64,000 bases of DNA from Rhodanobacter sp. (lineage in GTDB: Bacteria; Pseudomonadota; Gammaproteobacteria; Xanthomonadales; Rhodanobacteraceae). How positions within the stretch are numbered: position 1 is the stretch's first letter; each line of letters opens with the position of its first letter. The DNA is taken from contig SCSE01000061.1 in NCBI GenBank assembly GCA_004298015.1, positions 21,822 to 85,821 on the forward strand, in the 5' to 3' direction. Shown piece by piece: positions 8,599-18,705 of this stretch. Made by a program: the position numbers and the translations under genes. Below the pieces are notes generated by a model, which saw only the letters and a list, made by a program, of their open reading frames with translations, did no database searches and had not been told where the DNA came from.

Positions 8599-11508
8599 AT
8601 GTTGAACTTCAAACGCAATCTGCTCAGCGCAGCGCTGGCATCAGCCGTGTTGATGATGGCTGCCAATGCGCAGGCTGAAGCCGCCAACGCCGCGGCGGGC
8701 CAAGGTCAGCAAAGCGCCGACACCAAGGCAAACGGCGACAAGCCGGCAGACGCCAAGACCCGCAAGAAGCCGCAAGCGATGCAGGCCGTCCAGGTCAATG
8801 GTTTCGTCAGCAGCATCGAAAACGCCACCGCGATCAAGCGCAACGCCAACAGCATTGTCGAAGCGGTATCCGCCGAACAGATCGGCAAACTTCCGGGTAT
8901 CAGCATCGCCGACACCCTTGGTCGCCTGCCCGGCCTGGCGGTGCAGACCGTGGACGGTCGCCCGCAGGTATTGACCATCCACGGCCTCGGTCCAGACTTC
9001 AGCACGGCGCTGGTCAACGGCGGCCAGCAGGTGTCGACCTCCAACAACCGCGACGTGCAGTTCGACCAATACCCCTCCAGCTGGTTCAACGCCGTGGTGG
9101 TGCACCTGAGCCCGCAGGCCAATCTCATCGGCCAGGGCCTGGCCGGCACGGTGGACATGCAGACGATTCGCCCGCTGGAAAAGAACAAGCCGGAAGCGGC
9201 GATGAATGTCCGCTACATCTGGAACGGCATGTCCCAGCTCGCCAGTGGCCCGGGTGTCAGCGACAAGGGTTACAACGTCAACGGCGTATGGGTGAACCAG
9301 TTCGCCGATCACACGGTAGGCGTCACGCTGGGCGTGGATATGGAGTCCAACCCGTCGCAGATCCAGCACCAGGCACCCTGGGGCTATCCGACAGACAATG
9401 CAGTCGCCAACGGCAACGCGGTAATCGGCGGCTCGAAGAACTACGGCATCTCCGACACCATGAAGCGCCGCGGCCTGCTCGCCACCGTCCAGTGGCAGCC
9501 GAACGAGTACTACACCGGCACGATCGACATGACGTACGACAACTTCAAGGAGGTCCAGCAGGCCAAGGGCATGGAGTTGCCGCTCGCCTGGGGCTCGGCC
9601 ACGCTGCAACCTGGCTATACCGCCAATAACGGGCTCATCACCAGCGGCACCTACACCACGTTGTCGCCTGTCATCCGCAACGACTACAACAGCACCAGCT
9701 CGCGCGTCTACAACTTCAACTGGGACAACAAGTTCCACATCAACGAGAACTGGTCGGCCGACCTGGTAGCCAACTACTCGCGTGCCACCAGCCGCCATGT
9801 CAACCTGGAGAGCTACTCCGGCAGCGGCTACAACAAGAGCGGCCCGCTCGGCACGCTGAACTTCAACGAGCAAAGCAATGGCCTGCTGTACGTCAACAAC
9901 TCGGTCGACTACGCCAGCGGCGCCGTGCTGACCGACCCGCAGGGCTGGGGCTCGGGCAGCAACGTGGTGCAGACCGGCTTCGTCAATACGCCGCGCACGG
10001 TGGACTACCTGGCCAACCTCAAGCTCAGCGTCGAGCGTGACTTCATGAGTGGTCCATTCTCCAGCGTGGAGTTCGGCATTGCGCGCAGCACTCGTCAGAA
10101 GACCTACAACATCGAGCAGAACTTCCTGACCCTCGGCGGCGGTTTCATCACCCCCACCAACACGCCGGTGCAGTCGGTACCCTATACTGGCGCCACCTGC
10201 TCGCCGCTGGCCTGGATGGGCCTCGGCGCCCAGCCGTGCTACAACCCGTTTACGCTGATCGGCAACGGCACTTACACCGAGATCCCGGTCTTCATGTCGA
10301 GTCTTCCCATCCCTCCAAACTGGAAGGTTCGCGAGCGCGACACGACGCCTTACTTCCAGTTCAATCTGGACACCCAAATCGGCAACTATTCGTTGCGCGG
10401 CAACTTCGGCGTACAGGCGGCTCTGGTCAGCCAGACATCTCAGGGACAGGGTGTTGTGGTTGCTCCGGGAACAAGCTTTACCGGTGGCAATGCTCAGCTG
10501 ACATCCCGCTCCGGTGGCACTACCTACACTCGCTATCTGCCTAGCCTGAACCTCATCTTCGGCCTGACCTCGAACGATGACATCCGCTTCGGTGCCGCCC
10601 GGACCATGGCGCAGCCGCGCATGGATCAGATGAACAATAGCCTTGCTATCAGCGGCGACAACACACACTTGGCCTCTACTGATCCAAACCAAGCCTACTT
10701 CAGCTCGAAGAGTGGTAATCCACAGCTGAATCCGACCATGGCTGACAACTACAACATCAGCTACGAGCATTATTTCGCAAACGACACCTCGAGCTACCAG
10801 TGCAACTCGTCCGATGCCAAGCAGTCGGACCTGTGCCGTGGCGGCGGCGGTGGCTACTTCGCTGTGTCGGGCTACTTCCTGAAGCTGTCGGACTTCATCA
10901 ACCCCAACTTCGGCGTGCAGCAAGATTTCAGCGCGTATGTTTCCGCCTTCCTGAATCCGGCACAGCAGGCGCAACTGGGGACAACGCAGGGCGTCCGTAC
11001 GTACCCGACCAACGACGGCCACGGCTATGTGAAGGGCGCCCAGGTAACCCTGAACCTGCCCGCCAGCGTGATCACCCCGGCGCTCAGCGGCTTCGGCGTG
11101 ATCGTGAGCGGCAACCGTACCAAGAGCTCGCTGGTCTACGCCGGCAACAGCACACCGATCACCGTGCCCGGCCTGTCGAAGTGGGTAGCGAACGGCACGC
11201 TGTACTACCAGCACCGTGGTTTCGAGGCTCGCGTCAGCGACAGCTACCGCTCCAGCTTCCTGGGCCGGGTGTCCGGCATCAGTTCGTCGCGCATCGAGCA
11301 GACCATCAAGGGCGGCAGCAGCATCGACGCACAAGTCAGCTACACCTTCGATCATGGTCCACTGGAGGGTCTGACGGTGATTGCGCAGGGCTCCAACCTG
11401 AACAACAAGAAGTTCGTCACCTACCAGAACAACGATCCACGACAGGTGCAGACCTGGGAGAGCTACGGCCGTCGCTACGAGGTCGGCGTCTCCTACAAGT
11501 TCAAGTAA
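8599..11508 (+). CDS. TonB-dependent receptor, Xanthomonas/Caulobacter sugar type
   Basis: Outer-membrane active transporter, inferred to import alpha-gluco-oligosaccharides. A strong GGGAGGGG precedes the ATG. Residues 1-27 form a signal peptide ending AQA-E. The plug has VEAVSAEQIGKLPGISIADTLGRLPGL-type features with IHGLG and LVNGGQQ, as in the Xanth-Caul TonB receptor group, followed by a beta-barrel rich in aromatic-bounded strands up to GVSYKFK at the C-terminus. Length is 969 aa. Flanking GH13 and halogenase genes and the shared operator point to maltodextrin-type substrates; specificity is inferred from context only. Confidence 0.9.
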   Translation: MLNFKRNLLSAALASAVLMMAANAQAEAANAAAGQGQQSADTKANGDKPADAKTRKKPQAMQAVQVNGFVSSIENATAIKRNANSIVEAVSAEQIGKLPGISIADTLGRLPGLAVQTVDGRPQVLTIHGLGPDFSTALVNGGQQVSTSNNRDVQFDQYPSSWFNAVVVHLSPQANLIGQGLAGTVDMQTIRPLEKNKPEAAMNVRYIWNGMSQLASGPGVSDKGYNVNGVWVNQFADHTVGVTLGVDMESNPSQIQHQAPWGYPTDNAVANGNAVIGGSKNYGISDTMKRRGLLATVQWQPNEYYTGTIDMTYDNFKEVQQAKGMELPLAWGSATLQPGYTANNGLITSGTYTTLSPVIRNDYNSTSSRVYNFNWDNKFHINENWSADLVANYSRATSRHVNLESYSGSGYNKSGPLGTLNFNEQSNGLLYVNNSVDYASGAVLTDPQGWGSGSNVVQTGFVNTPRTVDYLANLKLSVERDFMSGPFSSVEFGIARSTRQKTYNIEQNFLTLGGGFITPTNTPVQSVPYTGATCSPLAWMGLGAQPCYNPFTLIGNGTYTEIPVFMSSLPIPPNWKVRERDTTPYFQFNLDTQIGNYSLRGNFGVQAALVSQTSQGQGVVVAPGTSFTGGNAQLTSRSGGTTYTRYLPSLNLIFGLTSNDDIRFGAARTMAQPRMDQMNNSLAISGDNTHLASTDPNQAYFSSKSGNPQLNPTMADNYNISYEHYFANDTSSYQCNSSDAKQSDLCRGGGGGYFAVSGYFLKLSDFINPNFGVQQDFSAYVSAFLNPAQQAQLGTTQGVRTYPTNDGHGYVKGAQVTLNLPASVITPALSGFGVIVSGNRTKSSLVYAGNSTPITVPGLSKWVANGTLYYQHRGFEARVSDSYRSSFLGRVSGISSSRIEQTIKGGSSIDAQVSYTFDHGPLEGLTVIAQGSNLNNKKFVTYQNNDPRQVQTWESYGRRYEVGVSYKFK

Positions 11509-11529
11509 ACAAAAAGCACTTCCCAAGTC

Positions 11530-11563
11530 GCCCCGTTGAGTCCATCCAACGGGGCTTTTTTTT
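11530..11563 (+). terminator. Rho-independent terminator after the TonB-dependent receptor
   Basis: A perfect 9-bp stem GCCCCGTTG / CAACGGGGC with an 8-base loop is followed by eight Ts, 22 bases after the receptor stop codon. It should separate the receptor transcript from the halogenase gene downstream. Confidence 0.9.
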
Positions 11564-11582
11564 GACAAGGCCGTGGCGAAAC

Positions 11583-11740
11583 GCCAGCAGGCTGTCGGAC
11601 TTGGCTGGCCGAGGCTAGAATTTGGCGACGCGAGGACAGGTTTCTGACGATTAGCCGGCCCCTCGTGGTGCTATGGACCAAGGAACGGCAAAAACAGGGG
11701 CCGTGCAGGCGGATTTCGCAGAACGGTCGAGCAAAATCCA
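11583..11740. repeat. Diverged relative of the MITE-like element at 63648
   Basis: It begins GCCAGCAGGCTGTCGGACTT and shares ordered blocks with 63648-63813: GCTGTCGGACTT, CGAGGC followed by GAAT, GACGATT followed by GGC, TCGTGGT, and a GCAG...TTCGCAG block. The right terminal repeat is degraded or absent. It fills the gap between the receptor terminator and the halogenase gene. Confidence 0.5.
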
Positions 11741-11783
11741 ACCACCTCCTGATTAACGGCTTTCACCTATTCCGGACACACGC

Positions 11784-13295
11784 ATGCCTGCAAATCCGAT
11801 CCAACGCGTGGTCATCGTCGGCGGCGGCACCGCCGGCTGGATGACCGCGGCGCTGCTGTCCCGCGCAATGGGGCCGCAACTCGATATCCGCTTGATCGAG
11901 TCTGACCAGATCGGCATCGTCGGTGTCGGCGAAGCCACGATTCCGCAGATCCGTCATGTCAACCAGTTCCTCGGACTGGATGAGGACGATGTGCTGAAAG
12001 CCACCCAGGGCACCTTCAAGCTTGGCATCCAGTTCAACGACTGGCGACGCATCGGCGATTCCTACCTGCACGCCTTCGGCGACATCGGCTTGCCGCTCGG
12101 CCTGCTGGGCTTTCATCAGTACTGGCTCAGGAAACGCCAGCAAGATCCAGCGGCGGACCTGTGGGCCTATTCGCTGAATGCGCAGGCAGCAGGTGCCAAT
12201 CGCTTCGCCCGCATGGAAACCGTCGGCAGCAGCCCGCTGACCGGCATCAAGCATGCCTACCATCTGGACGCCGGGCTCTACAGCAAGTACTTGAGCCAGC
12301 ATTGTGATTCACGCATCGTGCGCCGCACCGAAGGCAAGGTGGTGGACGTGCAATTGCGCGCCGACGACGGCTTCATCGAATCGCTGAAGCTCGAAAGCGG
12401 CGAGATCGTTGACGGCGACCTGTTTATCGATTGCTCCGGTTTTCGTGGCCTGCTGATCGAGGGCGCACTCGAGACCGGCTACGAAGACTGGCGACAATGG
12501 CTACCCTGCGACCGCGCCATCGCCGTGGCCAGCGAACGGATCGAGCCGATGCGTCCCTACACCCAGGCCAGCGCGCGACCCGCTGGCTGGCAATGGCGCA
12601 TCCCGCTGCAGCATCGCAACGGCAACGGCCACGTCTATTGCAGCCAGTTCATGGGCGACGACGAGGCTACCGCATTGCTGCTTGGCAACCTCGAGGGAGA
12701 CGCCATCGCCGAGCCGCGCCCGCTGCGTTTCACCACCGGCATGCGACGCCAGTTCTGGAACCGCAACTGCGTGTCGCTCGGCCTTGCCGCCGGCTTCATG
12801 GAGCCACTGGAATCGACCAGCATCCACCTGATCCAGACCGGGGTGAGCCGGCTGCTCACGCTGTTTCCCGATCGCCATTTCGACCCTGGCCTGAGCGCCG
12901 AATACAACCGCCAGACCCGTTTCGAATACGAACGCGTACGCGATTTCCTGATCCTGCACTACCGTGCCACCGAGCGCGACGACTCGCCGTTCTGGCGACA
13001 CTGCGCGCACATCGACATGCCCGAAAGCCTGCTTCGAAAACTCGAACTGTTCCGCAGCAGTGGTCAGGTCTTCCGTGAAGGCGAGGAGCTGTTTACCGAG
13101 GTCGCCTGGCTGCAAGTCATGCTCGGCCAGGGTATCGAGCCGACACGGCATCATCCGCTGGCCGATGCCCTCGCGCCGACGCAACTCGATGAGTTCCTCG
13201 GCAACATCCGCACCCTGATCGGTCGGGCCGTGAACACCATGCCTCAGCATACCCGTTTCGTCACCGAGCATTGCCGGGCGACAATGCCGGGCTGA
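11784..13295 (+). CDS. Flavin-dependent tryptophan-halogenase-family protein (copy 1)
   Basis: FADH2-dependent halogenase homologue. FAD-binding GGGTAGW lies at residues 13-19. Lys79 in QGTFKLGI corresponds to the catalytic lysine of PrnA/RebH, the halogenase signature WQWRIP is at 269-274, and [13 protein letters not shown] (337-349) contains the conserved glutamate (Glu343). The 503 aa length is normal. It follows the sugar TonB receptor after a terminator and precedes a secreted repeat protein. No flavin reductase or tryptophan biosynthesis gene is nearby, so tryptophan need not be the substrate. It is closely similar to the copy at 17007-18539. Confidence 0.9.
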   Translation: MPANPIQRVVIVGGGTAGWMTAALLSRAMGPQLDIRLIESDQIGIVGVGEATIPQIRHVNQFLGLDEDDVLKATQGTFKLGIQFNDWRRIGDSYLHAFGDIGLPLGLLGFHQYWLRKRQQDPAADLWAYSLNAQAAGANRFARMETVGSSPLTGIKHAYHLDAGLYSKYLSQHCDSRIVRRTEGKVVDVQLRADDGFIESLKLESGEIVDGDLFIDCSGFRGLLIEGALETGYEDWRQWLPCDRAIAVASERIEPMRPYTQASARPAGWQWRIPLQHRNGNGHVYCSQFMGDDEATALLLGNLEGDAIAEPRPLRFTTGMRRQFWNRNCVSLGLAAGFMEPLESTSIHLIQTGVSRLLTLFPDRHFDPGLSAEYNRQTRFEYERVRDFLILHYRATERDDSPFWRHCAHIDMPESLLRKLELFRSSGQVFREGEELFTEVAWLQVMLGQGIEPTRHHPLADALAPTQLDEFLGNIRTLIGRAVNTMPQHTRFVTEHCRATMPG

Positions 13296-13455
13296 TTGCT
13301 GCAAGTACTTGCGAGACATCCGCCAAGAACCTTCGTCACAGGCCGGTACTTTCGTCACTTGTCGGGTATTCGGTAGCGGTTTCACAGTGGCAGGGATTAC
13401 CCATGCGCGGCGCTTGTACTGCTGTGCACCCATCCTGCCCCACAGGGAACCAGCC

Positions 13456-16400
13456 ATGCCTCCACTACACGCCCGTCTGCTGTCGCTCGCGATCCTCACC
13501 GCACTGGCAGCTACGCCAGCCCTGGCTTCGGACACCGCGCATCACACTCGCTCAACCGACCAATCGTCGCAGCAGAAAGGTCCGTTCGCACAGCTGCATT
13601 TCCGCGACCTGGGTCCGGCCATCGCCGGCGGTCGAGTTTCCGCCATCGCCGGCATTCCGGGCAACCCGTTGATCTATTACGTCGGCGCGGCGGCCGGCGG
13701 CGTATGGAAGACCACCGACGGTGGCCAGCACTGGAAGGCCATTTTCGCGCATGAGGCGACGGCCTCGATCGGCGCGATCGCACTGTCGCGCTCCAACCCG
13801 AATCTGGTCTGGGTCGGTACCGGCGAACCGAATATCCGCAACGACATTGTCGATGGTGCCGGCGTCTATCTATCCACCGACGCCGGCAAGAATTTCAAGC
13901 GCATGGGCCTGGCCGACGCCGGCCAGATCGGCAAGATCGTCGTCGACCCGCACAATCCCGATCATGTGCTGGTGGCCGCACTGGGACATGCCTGGGGACC
14001 GAATGCCGAACGCGGCGTGTTCGAGACCACGGACGGTGGCAAGCACTGGCACAAGACCTTGTTCGTCGACAACCAGACCGGGGCGATCGACATGGCGATG
14101 GCACCGGGCAACCCCGAGGTGCTGTTTGCCGCCACCTGGCAGGTGGTGCGCCACCCCTGGAACCTGGTCGATGGCGGCAAGGGCAGCGGGCTGTGGCGCT
14201 CCATCGACGGTGGCGCCCACTGGACGCGGCTGAGCAAGGGCCTGCCCAAGGGGCCGCTCGGACGGATCGCGGTGGCCACGGCGCCAAGCGATCCGGAACG
14301 CGTCTATACCCTGGTCGAAACCAAACCGGGCAAGGGGCTGTTGTTCGTCTCGCACGATCTCGGCGACAAGTGGACCGAGGTCAGCGACAACCACGCGCTG
14401 GACGTGCGTCCGTTCTACTTCTCGCGTTTTGCCGTGTCACCGACCAATGCCGACCGACTGTATTTCATGTCGTTCCATCTGATGGAGTCCGACGATGGCG
14501 GCAAGACCGCCCACATTATCGACAAGAGCGTGCATGTCGACCATCACGCGATATGGATCGATCCCGAGCACCCGCAGCGCATCATCCAGGGCAACGACGG
14601 CGGTGCCTACCTGAGCCAGGACGGTGGCAAGAGCTGGCGCTTCCTCGACGCCCTGCCGATCGAACAGGATTACATGGTCGCCGCCGACAACAGGACCCCG
14701 TACACCTTGTGCGCCGGGTTGCAGGACAACAGCGGCTGGTGCGGCCCCGCCAACTCGCTGGCGGACAAGGTCAACAGCGGCAACGACTGGTTCAACGTGG
14801 TCGGTGGCGACGGCCAGTACGTGGTGCCGGCGCCAAGCGACTCCAACCTGATCTACAACGACTCGCAGGATGGCACGATGAGCGTGTTCCACCGCGCCAG
14901 CAAGCGCAGCGATTTCGTGATGCCGTATCTTCATGGTCCGGGCTTCGTCAACGACCTGCCGCCCGCCGCGGTGAAATACCGCTTCAACTGGACCAGTCCG
15001 ATCGCGGTCGATCCGCGTGATGCGAAAACGGTCTACCTGGGGGCGAACGTGGTGTTCAAATCCACCGATGCCGGTCTGCATTGGACACCGATCAGCGGCG
15101 ACCTGACCCGCAACGACAAAGCCAAGCAGGCGCTCTCCGGTGGCCCGGTGAATCTGGACCTGTCCGGCGCGGAAACGTACGACACCGTGCTGTCGCTGAG
15201 CATCGCACCGTCGGACCCGAAGGTCCTGTGGGCCGGTACCGACGATGGCCTGGTGCAGGTCACCCGTGACGATGGTGCGCACTGGTCCAACGTTACCCCG
15301 GGCGGCGCACCGAAATGGGCGCGCGTCTACCAGGTCGGCGTCTCCGCGACACAGCCTGGCACCGCGTATGTCGGCTTCGATGCTCACGAACTGGACAACC
15401 GCCACGCCTATGCCTACCGCACCGACGACTACGGTCGCAGCTGGCACAACATCAGCCACGGCCTGCCCGACGCGCCGGTCTCGGTGGTGCGCGAAGATCC
15501 GGCGCATCCCGGCGTGCTGGTGGCCGGCACCGACATCGGTGCGTGGATCTCGCGCGACAACGGCAGCCACTGGTCGCGTCTCACCGCGCACTTGCCGACG
15601 GTGCCGGTGGTCGACGTGAAGTTCGTCCAAGGTGACCTGGTACTGGCGACCCATGGCCGCGGCATTTTCGTACTCGATCACTTCGCCTCGATCGCCGAAT
15701 ACAACCACAAGCTGGCAAAGCAGGCGCTGCACCTGTTCACGCCGCGCGCTGGCACCGAGTACGTACGCTGGTCCCGCGGCGAAGGTGCCGAGCCGCTGTA
15801 CACCGTACCCAATGCACCCGACGGCGTGCTGATCGACTACAGCGTGCCGAAGGCGATCAAGGCTGCCAAGAAGGCCAAGCATGGCGCTGTCACCATCACC
15901 GTGCGCGATGCCCAGGGTCATCTGGTCGCCACCCGTTACACCAACGCCAAGGCCGGCGTGAACCGCTATGCCTGGAACATGCAATACGACGGCGCGACCC
16001 GGTTGACCTTCGAGAAGCACAAGGACAAGAAAGACCGGAAGGACGGCAACAACCCGGATGGCCCGCAGGTATTGCCCGGCACATACAAGGTCACGGTCGA
16101 TGCCGACGGCGCGCAAGCCAGTGAAAACGTGGTGGTTCGCGCCGATCCCAACCAGAAGCCGGCAACCGCTGCGGCGCGCGCCGTCCTCCAGCACGCGCTC
16201 GCGGCACGCAACGAGCTGAGTGCGCTGGACGATGTACTCAACCGGGTCACCGCGATGCAGGCCACGCTCAAGCAGTTCGAGGACAAGGCCGGCAACGACA
16301 ACCGCTACGCCAACACCCTGAAGCTGGCGAAGAAACTCGACGCTGAACTCGGCAAGCTCAAGGACGGCGCCTACAACCCCCATGTGCAGCACGACGTGAT

Positions 16401-16668
16401 CGAGGACGATCTGAAACAACTCAGCGACCTGCACGGCTCGATGAAGGCCTTGTCGGGCTATGGGTTCTCCGGATTGCAGGGACAGTTCCCGACACCGGCT
16501 CTGCTGAGCCTGCAGCAGCAACTGAATGGCAAGGTCGGCAAGCTGATCGATCGCTTCAATACGTTGCTCGGCGGTGATGTGGTCGCCTACAACCATGCCG
16601 CCTATGCGGCGGGCGCGCCAACGCTGATGACCGGCTCGCCCGTAAAAGTGACAGCCGTCAACCTGTAG
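13456..16668 (+). CDS. Secreted BNR/VPS10-like beta-propeller repeat protein
   Basis: Large exported protein of 1070 aa often labelled 'glycosyl hydrolase' or 'WD40/YVTN/BNR-like'. The start at 13456 gives a signal peptide (MPPLHARLLSLAILTALAATP...ALA) with AGGGA upstream; a longer frame from 13309 lacks a plausible N-terminus. Many Asp-box-like motifs mark the propeller blades: TDGGQHWK, TDAGKNFK, TDGGKHWH, IDGGAHWT, DDGAHWS, DYGRSWH and DNGSHWS. The last 300 residues hold a beta-rich domain (TYKVTVDADG) and a charged, probably helical tail. Catalytic activity cannot be inferred. The gene lies between the two halogenase homologues in the glucan locus. Confidence 0.85.
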   Translation: MPPLHARLLSLAILTALAATPALASDTAHHTRSTDQSSQQKGPFAQLHFRDLGPAIAGGRVSAIAGIPGNPLIYYVGAAAGGVWKTTDGGQHWKAIFAHEATASIGAIALSRSNPNLVWVGTGEPNIRNDIVDGAGVYLSTDAGKNFKRMGLADAGQIGKIVVDPHNPDHVLVAALGHAWGPNAERGVFETTDGGKHWHKTLFVDNQTGAIDMAMAPGNPEVLFAATWQVVRHPWNLVDGGKGSGLWRSIDGGAHWTRLSKGLPKGPLGRIAVATAPSDPERVYTLVETKPGKGLLFVSHDLGDKWTEVSDNHALDVRPFYFSRFAVSPTNADRLYFMSFHLMESDDGGKTAHIIDKSVHVDHHAIWIDPEHPQRIIQGNDGGAYLSQDGGKSWRFLDALPIEQDYMVAADNRTPYTLCAGLQDNSGWCGPANSLADKVNSGNDWFNVVGGDGQYVVPAPSDSNLIYNDSQDGTMSVFHRASKRSDFVMPYLHGPGFVNDLPPAAVKYRFNWTSPIAVDPRDAKTVYLGANVVFKSTDAGLHWTPISGDLTRNDKAKQALSGGPVNLDLSGAETYDTVLSLSIAPSDPKVLWAGTDDGLVQVTRDDGAHWSNVTPGGAPKWARVYQVGVSATQPGTAYVGFDAHELDNRHAYAYRTDDYGRSWHNISHGLPDAPVSVVREDPAHPGVLVAGTDIGAWISRDNGSHWSRLTAHLPTVPVVDVKFVQGDLVLATHGRGIFVLDHFASIAEYNHKLAKQALHLFTPRAGTEYVRWSRGEGAEPLYTVPNAPDGVLIDYSVPKAIKAAKKAKHGAVTITVRDAQGHLVATRYTNAKAGVNRYAWNMQYDGATRLTFEKHKDKKDRKDGNNPDGPQVLPGTYKVTVDADGAQASENVVVRADPNQKPATAAARAVLQHALAARNELSALDDVLNRVTAMQATLKQFEDKAGNDNRYANTLKLAKKLDAELGKLKDGAYNPHVQHDVIEDDLKQLSDLHGSMKALSGYGFSGLQGQFPTPALLSLQQQLNGKVGKLIDRFNTLLGGDVVAYNHAAYAAGAPTLMTGSPVKVTAVNL

Positions 16669-16677
16669 AAGCTCGAG

Positions 16678-16726
16678 GCCCGGCATCGTTGATCACCACG
16701 ATGTCGGGCGTCGGCCGTTTTTTCGA
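16678..16726 (+). terminator. Terminator-like hairpin after the BNR protein gene
   Basis: A 12-bp stem GCCCGGCATCGT / ACGATGTCGGGC (one G-T pair, 8-base loop) occupies 16678-16709, with a T6 run at 16718-16723 eight bases later. It starts 10 bases after the stop codon. The T-run spacing is longer than ideal, so efficiency is uncertain. Confidence 0.55.
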
Positions 16727-17006
16727 CGGGCTACGAGTGCCCCCGCATTCTTGCTGCGCCCCGTCGTCATTGGCTTGCCCACGGGCTCATCCAATGCTGG
16801 CCCGTGGTCCAGCCCGACCACCTCGATGAGGCGTCATGCACCAAGGCGGCCAGTGCTTTCCTGCCTGACAGCGGTTGACACCAGCGGCGAGTCCATACAC
16901 GGGGCCCGGCCCGGTGGCTCCTGGGTGGTCGGCGCCGCGGATCCCTCATATCCCTGCACCGCCAATCTTCGATCGGCGGGTACGGCCCGCCCGGCGTCAA
17001 AGCTCG
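16727..17006. other. Intergenic region without recognised genes
   Basis: Space between the convergent BNR-protein and halogenase genes. I see short GC-rich inverted repeats (for example CCCACGGGC...GCCCGTGG near 16780-16808 and GCGGG...CCCGC near 16977-16993) that could be transcription stops, but no T-run terminator and no coding potential I would defend. Confidence 0.4.
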
Positions 17007-18539
17007 TTATGCACGCGGGCCGTTGGCCGGAAGCGCATCGGGCTGCGCCCGGCAATGCCGCTCGATGTATTGCTGATGCGTCGGCATGCTGCGAACGGCC
17101 TCCTCGATCACCTGGCGCATACCCTGCAGGCGCCCGGTCGCATCGACCTGGCTGCGCATGTCTGCCAGCGGATGGTAGCGCTCGGGCCATACCTCCTGCC
17201 CTACCAGCACGGCCAGCCAGTTGGCGTTCTGGAACAGCTCCATGCTCTCGGCAACCAGCCGGCCACCGCGGCGAAACTGCTCGATCTTGTAGCGCAACGT
17301 GTCGGGGATCGACATCGTCGCGGTCTGGCGCCACAACGGCTCCTCGCGTTGTACCGCGTGGTAGTGCAGGATCAGGAAATCGCGGATGCGTTCGTACTCG
17401 GTATGCGTAAGCCGGTTGTATTCCTGCACCGCGACGGGGTCGAAATCGCGGTCGGGAAACAGCGCCAACAGGCGGGTGACGGCGGTCTGGATCAGATGGA
17501 TGCTGGTCGACTCCAGCGGCTCCATGAAGCCAGCCGACAGACCGATCGCCACGCAGTTGCGGTTCCATGACTGCTTGCGCCGCCCGGCGGTGAAGCGCAA
17601 CTGCCGCGGCGAACCCAGCAGCTCGCCCTCCAGATTGCCCAGCAGCGTCGCCGCGGCCTCGTCGTCGCTGATGAACTGGCTGCAGTAGACGTGGCCGTTG
17701 CCCATCCGGTGCTGCAGCGGGATACGCCACTGCCAACCGGCTGCGTGGGCGGTAGAGCGCGTGTGAGGCGTCAACTCGCGGCGGTGGGTGCAGGCCACCG
17801 CCACCGCGCGGTCGCACGGCAGCCAGTGCGTCCAGTCGTCATAGCCAGTCTTCAGCGCGCCGTCGATCAACAGGCCGCGAAAACCGGAGCAGTCGATGAA
17901 CAGGTCGCCCTCGATCACCGTACCGCCGTCCAGCGTTACGCTCTCAATGAAGCCGTCTTCGCCGCGCAGGCTGACGTCCACCACCTTGCCCTCGGTTCGC
18001 CGTACGCCGCGCTGCTCGGCGTACGTGCGCAGGAAACGTGCGTACAGGCTGGCGTCGAAGTGATAGGCATAGTCGTGGGAGGACAGCACCTGGCGCTGAT
18101 CGGCCACCGGCAGATCGAACTTGCCGGCGCGGGCAGCCACCCAGGCCAGCGCGTAATCCTGCAGCGGCGTGTCGTCACCGCGTTCGCGCTCACGCAGCCA
18201 GTAATGGTGTAGCGGCACCGCATCAAACTCGGCACCGAACTGGCCGAACGGATGAAAGTAGCGTTGCCCGCCACGGGTCCAGTCGACGAACTCGATGCCG
18301 AGCTTGAAGGTGCCCTGGGTGGCCGCCAGGAACGCGTTCTCGTCGATACCCAGCGTGCGGTTGAAGTACTTGATCGGCGGAATCGTTGCTTCGCCGACAC
18401 CAATGCTGCCGATCTGCTCCGATTCGACCAGCTCGATCCGACAGTTGCCCTGCAACGCATTGGCCAGCGCCGCCGCCGTCATCCAGCCCGCCGTACCTCC
18501 TCCCACGATCACGATGCGGCGAATGCGCCGGTCAGTCAT
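17007..18539 (-). CDS. Flavin-dependent tryptophan-halogenase-family protein (copy 2)
   Basis: Second halogenase homologue, 510 aa. It keeps GGGTAGW (13-19), catalytic-type Lys79 in QGTFKLGI, the WQWRIP signature and [13 protein letters not shown]. Long blocks are identical or nearly so to copy 1 ([37 protein letters not shown]), so the two are recent or strongly constrained paralogues. It is divergent from the secreted GH13 gene, and the shared region carries the third copy of the 15-base operator, tying this halogenase to sugar regulation. Its substrate is unknown. Confidence 0.9.
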   Translation of the reverse strand: MTDRRIRRIVIVGGGTAGWMTAAALANALQGNCRIELVESEQIGSIGVGEATIPPIKYFNRTLGIDENAFLAATQGTFKLGIEFVDWTRGGQRYFHPFGQFGAEFDAVPLHHYWLRERERGDDTPLQDYALAWVAARAGKFDLPVADQRQVLSSHDYAYHFDASLYARFLRTYAEQRGVRRTEGKVVDVSLRGEDGFIESVTLDGGTVIEGDLFIDCSGFRGLLIDGALKTGYDDWTHWLPCDRAVAVACTHRRELTPHTRSTAHAAGWQWRIPLQHRMGNGHVYCSQFISDDEAAATLLGNLEGELLGSPRQLRFTAGRRKQSWNRNCVAIGLSAGFMEPLESTSIHLIQTAVTRLLALFPDRDFDPVAVQEYNRLTHTEYERIRDFLILHYHAVQREEPLWRQTATMSIPDTLRYKIEQFRRGGRLVAESMELFQNANWLAVLVGQEVWPERYHPLADMRSQVDATGRLQGMRQVIEEAVRSMPTHQQYIERHCRAQPDALPANGPRA

Positions 18540-18705
18540 TTTTCAGTCCCCGGAAATTCAATGGTCGTCGGCTGCCGGTGCGTGGCGAACGATGCCACGC
18601 ATCGAAACCCGGCATGCAGAGGGTTCTGCCAAAGACTAGCCGATTGATTCCTATCCCCGCCCATTTCACCTTGCAACGCAGCATGAAAAACGGCGTTGCC
18701 GGCCG

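Noticed and set aside
8641-11568. Long frame of 975 codons antisense to the TonB-dependent receptor
   Set aside because: It mirrors the receptor gene, has Val/Ala/Arg-rich composition and no domain; high GC makes such antisense frames common.
14437-16686. Long frame of 749 codons antisense to the BNR-repeat gene
   Set aside because: Its complement encodes a clear signal peptide and repeats, whereas the antisense product shows no recognisable domain.
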